Shown here: positions 13,945 through 20,052 of the stretch, piece by piece
Position numbering within the stretch: position 1 is the first letter of the stretch
How the letters are laid out: the number at the start of each line of letters is the position of its first letter
NCBI GenBank assembly: GCA_016234305.1
Contig: JACRFM010000059.1
Coordinates: 1 to 20,052 of the forward strand
Direction: 5' to 3'
Source: Candidatus Kerfeldbacteria bacterium
GTDB lineage: Bacteria > Patescibacteriota > Patescibacteriia > Veblenbacterales > UBA10138
Length of the DNA: 20,052 nucleotides
The notes under the pieces: model-generated
Database searches by the model: none
What the model saw: the letters and a program-made list of their open reading frames with translations, nothing else
Told to the model about the DNA's origin: nothing
Position numbers and translations under genes: made by a program

Positions 13945-14293
13945 AAACTGCTATCAACAAAATTACCACTAAGGAAGCACCGAGCACCAGCCAGAGCACT
14001 GCTCCGGCCAAAACATCTTTCAGCAGGGCCACCGGCTGCGACAATCTGGGTTCAACCAAATCAAGTAAACGTTCCAAAATAGTATTAATAATTTCAGCAA
14101 ACAATATTATCACGATCAAACAAATTAAGACCAACCATTTCCCTGGCGGCCAACTGGCAAAATAAGCATAGCCGATTAAAATTAAACCTAAGGCTGCTTC
14201 CACTTGAAAACTTAATTCACGACGCCAGACATATTGCAGCCCTTTTAAGGCGTAACCAATTTTAAGGCCTAAGCGTTTTAAGAACTTATTCAT
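13943..14293 (-). CDS. dgkA: DgkA-family diacylglycerol/undecaprenol kinase
   Basis: A 116-residue, three-pass membrane kinase of the DgkA (PF01219) family. It phosphorylates diacylglycerol, or undecaprenol in Gram-positive-type members, at the membrane face. Conserved residues are Glu26 (RRELSFQVE), the FAEIINTILERLLDLVEP block (Glu67, Asn70, Glu74, Asp78), and LKDVLAGAVL (Lys92, Asp93), which forms the ATP/metal site. Three hydrophobic segments lie at about 33-48, 53-72 and 95-115. The start ATG overlaps the ybeY stop by 4 nt (ATGA), so translation is probably coupled. The order ybeY-dgkA-ftsA-ftsZ is, to my knowledge, common in CPR and other bacteria. The substrate cannot be told from sequence alone. 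Confidence 0.93.
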   Translation of the reverse strand: MNKFLKRLGLKIGYALKGLQYVWRRELSFQVEAALGLILIGYAYFASWPPGKWLVLICLIVIILFAEIINTILERLLDLVEPRLSQPVALLKDVLAGAVLWLVLGASLVVILLIAV

Positions 14294-14862
14294 GAAGCCT
14301 CCACAGCTTTACGGCCACGGCCTCCTTCATGTCGGCGGCGGAATCCGCCGTAGTCCCCTCCTGCGCTCTTTGAGCTACGGAGGGTCCGCCGTTCGCCCCT
14401 AGCCACAGGCTGACGCCTGTGGCTAGGGGCGAAGGTGGATAAACCGAATTGTCTACCAACTTGTTTTTCTAAAGTTCTCATAACCGCATGCTCGCGCGGA
14501 TGCTGATGATCATATCCCAAAAGATGCAAACCACCATGAATAACTAATTTAATCAGTTCCTGAGGCAGGCTGTGACCATAACGTTTAGCCTGCCGGCCGG
14601 CCTGAGCCAAACAAATAATAATGTCGCCTTTCACGGGCCGTGTTTGATAAGTGAATGACAACACGTCGGTCACTCGGTTGTGCTGCCGATAAAGCCGGTT
14701 TAAACCCTTAATGACGGCCGGCTCAACTAAGACAATACTAACCTCGTCAAAGCGGCGGCCGGTTTTAGTTTGCAAACTATCCATTAACAAATTAAACCTA
14801 GCTTTCAGGCCGGCTGGCCAAGTTGACTTAGTATAATTTAAACAAACTAACTTTTTTATCAC
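14290..14862 (-). CDS. ybeY: Endoribonuclease YbeY with a repeat-derived C-terminal tail
   Basis: A metal-dependent endoribonuclease involved in 16S rRNA 3'-end maturation and ribosome quality control. The family signature H-x3-H-x5-H is intact: His109, His113 and His119 (HGGLHLLGYDH). NRLYRQHNRVTDVLSF (55-70) and GDIIICLAQA (79-88) are also typical. The normal fold ends near residue 141. The remaining 47 or so residues are Arg/Gly/Ser-rich (14 Arg) and are encoded by a palindromic repeat (14307-14433), so the tail is probably junk peptide added by repeat insertion, not a domain. The ATGA overlap with dgkA is preserved. ATG start; the enzyme core is complete. Confidence 0.93.
   Translation of the reverse strand: MIKKLVCLNYTKSTWPAGLKARFNLLMDSLQTKTGRRFDEVSIVLVEPAVIKGLNRLYRQHNRVTDVLSFTYQTRPVKGDIIICLAQAGRQAKRYGHSLPQELIKLVIHGGLHLLGYDHQHPREHAVMRTLEKQVGRQFGLSTFAPSHRRQPVARGERRTLRSSKSAGGDYGGFRRRHEGGRGRKAVEAS
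14307..14433. repeat. Composite palindromic repeat inside the 3' end of ybeY
   Basis: Its main part is a 19-bp perfect stem with a 4-nt loop (arms 14392-14410 and 14415-14433; TTCGCCCCTAGCC...). A second hairpin is CGGCGG-AAT-CCGCCG (around 14335-14350), and CCGTAG (14347-14352) can pair with CTACGG (14375-14380). It resembles the elements at 2521-2605 and 14890-14964, but here it is translated. Confidence 0.75.
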
Positions 14863-14889
14863 AGGTTAGATAATTATGAAGCTCTGCAG

Positions 14890-14970
14890 ATTTAAACCCG
14901 CCGTAGCTTTTGTTTTTAGATAGTTACGGAGCGGAATTCCTCCGCAGTCCTCCCCTAGGAGGACGGAAGA
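14890..14970. repeat. Composite palindromic intergenic repeat
   Basis: Three hairpins follow one another: CCGTAGC/GTTACGG (about 14900-14929), GCGGA-ATTCC-TCCGC (about 14931-14945) and GTCCTCC-CCTA-GGAGGAC (14947-14964). The last module is also present at 2546-2562. It lies between ybeY and the surface-protein genes, and no gene is seen in this 159-base gap. Confidence 0.65.
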
Positions 14971-15021
14971 TGATGAGCTGTTAATTTTACGTCCCCCTTG
15001 AGCCCACTAATTTACCGACAA

Positions 15022-16308
15022 TTACGGGGTTGCCCAAATAAAGGAGCGCAACGTCATTTGAAACAAATGATAATAAGACGCTTCAGTTTTAGTACCAATA
15101 TTGTAACTGACGGTTATTAAATGGTCACGACTATCAACTGTATAGGCATTTAAGCCGTCCAAACTCATAGCCCAAGTCAGGTTGCCATAACTAACCGCCG
15201 GCACTTCTTCCGCTTTTAGTCCAGTCACCTGTTTGGCATACCAAGCGGCGGCTGATAATTTTTCCGGGTTATCAACCACTAACACTTCGATAAATTCATC
15301 CCCGCCGCCGGAGAAGATAACCTCACTTTCCGTTGTCTCGGTCGGCTTAGCCAGCCATTTAACCGGGTATTTAATTGTATAGGCCAAGTGTTTATTATTA
15401 TAAGCAGCCAAATTAACACTATCCTCAAGTTTAGCGCCGGAAGCTTTGGCTGGGTCAAAACCTTGGGCCACTTCACTGCCGTCCAGAAAACCATCACCGT
15501 CGGAATCGGGTTTTTTGGGATCAGTACCAAAAACTATTTCCTCCATATCAGTCAAACCGTCCTGGTCACTATCAAGACTTAAATTAGGCGGCGTAACTGT
15601 CCGCGGCAAAAGCGGCGGCGCGACTTCAGCTGTCCCATTATCAATACCTTGCGTGGTCGCTTTGTGTTCACCGCTGCCCAGGCCGGCCGTACCTTCTTCC
15701 AAACTAAAAGTGATAGTGTAATTAGTACCATCACCACTCTCATATAAATAATCCAGTCCGCCGGGCTGATGATTAGCCGGCACTTTATCTAAATAAATTG
15801 TGCCTTGCGCCTGGCTGGTAAAACCAGCTGTACTCAATACCCGGGTTGATTCTAGTCCCAGCACCAGGGGCAGTAAAGCGACCGGATATTTTTTTTGTTC
15901 ACCTTTATAAAGTTCCAAAGCGGTTTGCAAATTTCTGATATCGCGATAACGCCCGCTGTCCCGCTCAGCTGCCGTGGTAGTTGGCGCCGGCGGCACTGCT
16001 GGTTCACCCGTCGTGGCAGTAACTTCCGGCTGGTTAGTTAAACCAGCTTCCTGGCTGATAGACCCCGGCGGCGGCGAACCCTGACGGCTCATAAACCAAT
16101 AAACCAAAGACACCACAATAGCTAACACTAAGACTGACAAAATAATTACCAACCAGTTACGTTTCTGCCCTGTCTCCACTTTAGCTTTGTCTTGAAAACT
16201 GGTGGGCATGACATAAATCTGTTCCCAAGGTTTAACCGGCGGACCTTCAACTAATACTCCCGCGCTTTTTTCCTCTGCCAGCTTGGATTTTTTTCTAAAA
16301 CTAAACAC
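15022..16308 (-). CDS. Single-pass surface protein: pilin-like, TSP3 and PsbP-like domains
   Basis: A 428-residue protein with a cytoplasmic N-terminus of about 50 residues, one membrane segment (about 52-72) and a large outer part. A Pro/Thr linker is followed by a pseudopilin-like module (about 116-210; RDIRNLQTALELYKGEQKKYP), like the C-terminal half of type II/IV pilins but without the pilin N-terminal helix. Two thrombospondin type 3 calcium repeats follow (DSDQDGLTDMEE 246-257, DSDGDGFLDGSE 268-279). The C-terminal domain (about 300-428; YTIKYPVKWLAKP) resembles PsbP-like or similar beta domains. It lies 28 bases after the second TSP3 gene, in a probable three-gene operon with the giant surface protein. 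The likely role is cell-envelope structure or attachment, with calcium binding. ATG start. Precise function unknown. Confidence 0.8.
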   Translation of the reverse strand: MFSFRKKSKLAEEKSAGVLVEGPPVKPWEQIYVMPTSFQDKAKVETGQKRNWLVIILSVLVLAIVVSLVYWFMSRQGSPPPGSISQEAGLTNQPEVTATTGEPAVPPAPTTTAAERDSGRYRDIRNLQTALELYKGEQKKYPVALLPLVLGLESTRVLSTAGFTSQAQGTIYLDKVPANHQPGGLDYLYESGDGTNYTITFSLEEGTAGLGSGEHKATTQGIDNGTAEVAPPLLPRTVTPPNLSLDSDQDGLTDMEEIVFGTDPKKPDSDGDGFLDGSEVAQGFDPAKASGAKLEDSVNLAAYNNKHLAYTIKYPVKWLAKPTETTESEVIFSGGGDEFIEVLVVDNPEKLSAAAWYAKQVTGLKAEEVPAVSYGNLTWAMSLDGLNAYTVDSRDHLITVSYNIGTKTEASYYHLFQMTLRSFIWATP

Positions 16309-16336
16309 AATAATAGCCTAACAAATAATAAATAAT

Positions 16337-16942
16337 CTATTGATTGCCAGTCCCAGGCAATTGCAACAACTTGCCCGGCCCCAGAGGGTTATAACCATTT
16401 TTAACTTCTTCACCATCTGAATAACCGTCACCATCAGTATCAGGATTAAGCGGATTAGTTTTATAAACTTTAACCTCTTCACGGTCAGTTAAACCATCTT
16501 TATCAGTATCAACGAGGTATGGGTCCACGCCTAAGACGCGTTCTTCGTCATCAGTTAAACCATCACCATCGCTATCTTTGGCTGTGTCTGGTTCAGGCTG
16601 AGGAGCGGGCGTAACCGCTGAAGAATTATCCGTTGACGGATTGACCAAAGCGGCTGGCGCAGCCACTTTAGCCTCCGGCTGATTGACTGAAGGCCACCAC
16701 CACCAATAAGCCGCCGCCCCACCGGCGACTAACAGAAGTGCAACTAAAATCAACCATAACCATTTTTTTGAAGTAACGGAAGTTTCCCAAGGTATAGCTT
16801 GAGAAAATTTAGCTGCCTGCGCCGCCTGGACGATTTCCGTCCTTGAACCATTATTAACCCGAGGAGCGGTTTCCACGGTAGAAAAAATATCTTCCACTGG
16901 CGCCTGACTGGCCGAGTTAGTCTTGTTTAAATTATCAAACAT
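16337..16942 (-). CDS. Single-pass membrane protein with three TSP3 calcium repeats
   Basis: A 201-residue protein: cytoplasmic N-terminus (1-59), one membrane segment (about 60-81) ending in a run of Trp, a Pro/Ala/Ser/Thr linker, then three thrombospondin type 3 repeats, DSDGDGLTDDEE (123-134), DTDKDGLTDREE (145-156) and DTDGDGYSDGEE (168-179). Each carries the Asp/Gly calcium-binding pattern and is followed by a VDP, TNP or YNP turn. The chain ends shortly after, so the protein is an anchored calcium-binding stalk. The N-terminal segment contains the pattern IPWE-T before the membrane span, comparable with KPWEQ in the next protein, which suggests related anchors. It lies 81 bases after the giant surface-protein gene. 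ATG start. Confidence 0.85.
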   Translation of the reverse strand: MFDNLNKTNSASQAPVEDIFSTVETAPRVNNGSRTEIVQAAQAAKFSQAIPWETSVTSKKWLWLILVALLLVAGGAAAYWWWWPSVNQPEAKVAAPAALVNPSTDNSSAVTPAPQPEPDTAKDSDGDGLTDDEERVLGVDPYLVDTDKDGLTDREEVKVYKTNPLNPDTDGDGYSDGEEVKNGYNPLGPGKLLQLPGTGNQ

Positions 16943-17023
16943 ATAAGCTAAACTTAAAATGAAAACTATCTAAATAATAGCAAATTTCGCCGGCTTTCCC
17001 AAACTACAAGTAACTTAAATCCG

Positions 17024-20000
17024 CTAATTGGGATTATGATTAGCAAAATTATATTTGAAGCTCTGGCAACTATTATTTGTTGACAAGCCAGTATTAATAT
17101 CTTCTGTGCCGGTGCCTGGCCAAATTACCCCTTTGTATTCAAAATTCAAGGAAAGAGTGGTGTTGACGCCGGCCTGATACTGATAAATATGGGACCCAGC
17201 CGGGCATTTGAAATCCTTAATTGATGAATTCCAGCAAGTCGTCGGGTCATAGCCTTCATAACCAGCTCCGCGGCATAAATCATTGCCCTCAAGGTCAGCA
17301 AAATTATTTAATGGGTCAGTCGGCAAGGCTTTAGCTAAATCATTGCCTAAAGTTGCTTGCCACGATGGCCAGACGCTGGTGGTTTGTCCAACTTCAAAAG
17401 TGCCAGCTGATAATGGCGGATAACTGTCATGAGCTGCCTGATAAGCCCGCACTAACTTCTTTAACAGCTCCAAATCTTGAACTCGCTTAATATCGCGTTT
17501 CAAGCCGGCTAATTTTGCCGGTTCGCTGATATTAGTATTGAACTGCCAGCCGGCTAATAGCTTAGCGGCTAACTGACTAGTGTCTGGCCGGGCGCCTTGG
17601 TTAAATGACAGCACATACATATTAGTATAAAGAGTGGTGCCAGTTTGTTTGACCGCGCTAACATAATAAGCATTGCCATCCTGAATTGTTTCATAACCAT
17701 CAATGTCTTTAATTTTTTTAGGACTGCCTCTATTTATATCAGTCCGGCTATTATACCAATCAAGCGGGCTTAAACGAGCAAAATTTTTATAGACCCTTAA
17801 ACCAAAAACATCGCTCGAGTCATTCACCCTAAAGAAATATTCGCGCAACAAATCACCTTGGTTACGCACATAAGGCGGCGCGGGCTGACTTAAGCCGGGC
17901 AATAAGCCGCTTGCTTCCCTTAAGTCAAGATTATCCACATACACACTACCGGCTTGGGCAGTAAATTTAAGAGTAAGATTGCCTGTCACGGCTTTAGTGA
18001 GTATAGTTATTTTCTGCCAGACGCCGGGACTGCCGCTAAAGGCCTGTTCATTAGAGCCAAGTCCAATTTTTACAGCGCCGCTGTAATAAATATATCCCGT
18101 CAGCAAATAATCATAACCGGGAGTAACATTGACTGTCTGTAATAATTCACCAGCGCCAGTGGTGTTAGCGGCGCTATTCGCGCCCTGCTGTTTAAAAGCG
18201 GCAACTTGCCACTGGCTGGTACTAGACCAATCCTGCAAGGCGTTTTCAAAATCAGGATTCTTTAATAACTGCGTTTGTCCTACTTTAACGTCAGTTAAAT
18301 TACCCCGACAATATTTCAGACTGATGTTTTCCTCTGCATCATTAAATACCCAAGGAAAATCACAAATAAAGACTTCAATTGGTATGTCAGTTGATTTTAT
18401 ATATTGCGATTTAATACATTCATTATCGTTAATCTGTTTATTATTGTTCCGGTCAAACCAAATATAACCAGTTGGACACTTGTTAGCTACCCCTGGTTTG
18501 CTACAACCTTGCGGGAAATCACAGGCATTCTCAGCCTTTACGACTAAAACCGCGCTACCATTCTTATTAACAGCTTGGGCTTTCACTTTAGTGAGACTGC
18601 TTATGGTATAACTAAATATATTGTTTTTATCGCTCTTGTCCCACAAGTAATTGGCCACTAGTTCCTGCCCATCGTTGGAAACAGCTTTGGCACTAAATTC
18701 TCTTTCGCCTTCTGTGCCAGTTTTAGTAAAGGTATATTGTGCGGGCTCAACTCCAACTTTACTAATCTCACAAATTTTATCCTGGGTCTTAAACTGCCAA
18801 TCACAAAAAACGCCACAGACAATGTTATTATTGTTCAACTGTACGCGATAAGTTGCATTCGGCTCCAAGGGCGCTGCTGGAGCAAATGACAATTCCTTGC
18901 CAGCTACTCTTAAACTGCCCGGCACAGCTGCCGAATTGCAGGTCAAAGCTGCCCCACCACAAACCTGACTGACCTTAAATTCATCTACAGCCAACGGCGA
19001 TTCACCGCCCAAAAAGCGGTCAAAAGTAATGGTGATTAAACTATTGCGGCAAACATTGGTCTGGTTGGCTTGGGGTACCACATTTTCTACTTTTGGCTTG
19101 TCGCTGATTTTAAATTCCATCGGATTAGAAACCGTAATTTCAGTTTTATAAACCGGCTCTTCAGTGCCAAGGCATTTGCCGCCGACAACAATGCCATTAC
19201 ATTTGGTACTAGTCTGAATCTTTTGCTCGCGCTTAACATAGACTTCCCCACTCACTGTCTTTTTTGGTTCTTTCGGTGCAGTCAAAGTAATTGTTTTCAT
19301 ATTCCATTGCGACCAAGTTGGCGAACTAGTTGGAGTAAATTCTATATTGGAAAACTGCACACCGCTATTGCTGTCCGGCACAGCACCAAAGTTATCACCA
19401 TACAACTCTACTGCCTGCGGCAAATTAGCCGTGGAGGCAGGGTCTAATTTACACAAGCCCGGCGCAATTGGTAATTTGCTGTCATAAGTAAATGTTTTAC
19501 TGGCACTGTCTTTAGTTTCATAGCCTTGTTCATTCACAACTTTAACCAAGCCAGTTTGACCATTAGCTGGCGCTTTGGTAATAATTTCACTATCAGTCCA
19601 GGCGTTACTACATAGCAATGGCAACGCCAGCTCAAACACGCGCGCCGCGCCGCTACTTGCAAATGTAACCACACAAGGAGCTGTTAAAGTATTGCCGCGA
19701 GTTGTACATTCACCAAAATTTCCGCCTTTGATAGTTAGCCAGCTACCAGCCGGGCCTTGCGCCGGCGTGATGCTAGTTATATAAGGATCAACCGTAAAAG
19801 TTACCGGGTTAGATGTTTGTGTACCTCCATAATTAACTGGAAAAACTGGAAAAGTAACTATCACTTTAACATCACCGGTTTTAATTTTAATGGCGCAGGG
19901 CGCCAACGGCTGGCCGCAAAGCTGGATGTAATCCTTATCAGGCACTGCGGCCACGATGTTTTGGTTGCGCCAAGATTTAATATACTTACTATCCACCTCA

Positions 20001-20052
20001 ACTGCGCCGCCAACTCTAGTAAAGGTTAATTGGCTATTAGATTTAAGGTCGC
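17024..20052 (-). CDS. Giant modular surface protein (IPT/TIG, Ig-like, CBM-like and pilin-like modules), cut by right edge
   Basis: The frame is open to the window edge, so the N-terminus is missing; a GTG at 19996 is not a convincing start. Residues are numbered from that GTG (990 in all). IPT/TIG-type beta domains lie at about 70-172 (ITSITPAQGPAGSWLTIKGG) and 180-297 (VELYGDNFG). An SbsA-like Ig domain is at about 300-405 (LITITFDRFL, ATYRVQLNNN). An Ig-like stretch follows (415-490), then a Cys-rich stretch. A CBM4/9-like jelly-roll is at about 577-693 (LLKNPDFENALQDW ... VYVDNLDL). The C-terminal pseudopilin-like module is at about 832-960 (RDIKRVQDLELLKKLVRAYQ ... SYP). Many Cys residues suggest disulfides outside the cell. 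It is probably the first visible gene of the surface operon, acting in attachment or as a cell-wall layer component. Confidence 0.8.
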   Translation of the reverse strand, partial: DLKSNSQLTFTRVGGAVEVDSKYIKSWRNQNIVAAVPDKDYIQLCGQPLAPCAIKIKTGDVKVIVTFPVFPVNYGGTQTSNPVTFTVDPYITSITPAQGPAGSWLTIKGGNFGECTTRGNTLTAPCVVTFASSGAARVFELALPLLCSNAWTDSEIITKAPANGQTGLVKVVNEQGYETKDSASKTFTYDSKLPIAPGLCKLDPASTANLPQAVELYGDNFGAVPDSNSGVQFSNIEFTPTSSPTWSQWNMKTITLTAPKEPKKTVSGEVYVKREQKIQTSTKCNGIVVGGKCLGTEEPVYKTEITVSNPMEFKISDKPKVENVVPQANQTNVCRNSLITITFDRFLGGESPLAVDEFKVSQVCGGAALTCNSAAVPGSLRVAGKELSFAPAAPLEPNATYRVQLNNNNIVCGVFCDWQFKTQDKICEISKVGVEPAQYTFTKTGTEGEREFSAKAVSNDGQELVANYLWDKSDKNNIFSYTISSLTKVKAQAVNKNGSAVLVVKAENACDFPQGCSKPGVANKCPTGYIWFDRNNNKQINDNECIKSQYIKSTDIPIEVFICDFPWVFNDAEENISLKYCRGNLTDVKVGQTQLLKNPDFENALQDWSSTSQWQVAAFKQQGANSAANTTGAGELLQTVNVTPGYDYLLTGYIYYSGAVKIGLGSNEQAFSGSPGVWQKITILTKAVTGNLTLKFTAQAGSVYVDNLDLREASGLLPGLSQPAPPYVRNQGDLLREYFFRVNDSSDVFGLRVYKNFARLSPLDWYNSRTDINRGSPKKIKDIDGYETIQDGNAYYVSAVKQTGTTLYTNMYVLSFNQGARPDTSQLAAKLLAGWQFNTNISEPAKLAGLKRDIKRVQDLELLKKLVRAYQAAHDSYPPLSAGTFEVGQTTSVWPSWQATLGNDLAKALPTDPLNNFADLEGNDLCRGAGYEGYDPTTCWNSSIKDFKCPAGSHIYQYQAGVNTTLSLNFEYKGVIWPGTGTEDINTGLSTNNSCQSFKYNFANHNPN

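Noticed and set aside
17931..17939. Second perfect DnaA box (TTATCCACA)
   Set aside because: It lies inside the coding sequence of the surface protein, with no cluster of further boxes, so it is no sign of an origin.

Overview
The window looks like part of the chromosome of a Patescibacteria/CPR bacterium, probably of the Parcubacteria side. This is inferred from gene content and style, not from a database comparison. The pointers are compact single-strand gene runs, the order ybeY-dgkA-ftsA-ftsZ, membrane-anchored proteins with thrombospondin type 3 calcium repeats and pilin-like modules, a very large modular surface protein, a C-terminal surface module of a type I associate with this group, and many small palindromic repeats between genes. 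No rRNA, tRNA, transposase or CRISPR array was seen.

Layout. All genes but one lie on the minus strand, so transcription runs from right to left. 20052-15022: a cell-surface block (a giant Ig-like/IPT protein cut by the right edge, a TSP3 membrane protein, and a pilin-like/TSP3/PsbP-like membrane protein). 14862-11337: RNA maturation, lipid or undecaprenol phosphorylation and division (ybeY, dgkA, ftsA, ftsZ). 11040-8139: a deoxyribonucleotide block with a promoter carrying two NrdR boxes, then nrdR and an adenosylcobalamin-dependent class II ribonucleotide reductase. 7966-2650: ATP:cob(I)alamin adenosyltransferase, a membrane-anchored DUF4430 (transcobalamin beta-domain-like) protein, a DUF6580-type membrane protein resembling ECF S components, a DUF3883 nuclease-fold protein, a cupredoxin lipoprotein, a cobalamin riboswitch with a terminator/antiterminator platform, and a secreted alpha/alpha-toroid protein. 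2485-737: a small membrane protein and an HtrA-type protease. The only plus-strand gene, at the left edge, is unrecognised and probably truncated by the window.

How the parts may work together. The main point of interest is what looks like a B12 acquisition-and-use locus: the riboswitch senses cobalamin and controls a secreted toroid protein; the toroid and the separate DUF4430 protein are the two fold types that are joined in animal intrinsic factor and transcobalamin; the membrane protein could carry the vitamin across the membrane; the adenosyltransferase makes adenosylcobalamin; and the class II reductase uses it to make DNA precursors under NrdR control. No B12 biosynthesis gene is visible. 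The enzyme, regulator and riboswitch assignments are strong. The binding and transport roles are inference from fold, riboswitch and neighbourhood.

The intergenic DNA is rich in modular inverted repeats. One has become the 3' end of ybeY and adds a basic tail of about 47 residues; others lie in the leader between the riboswitch and its gene.
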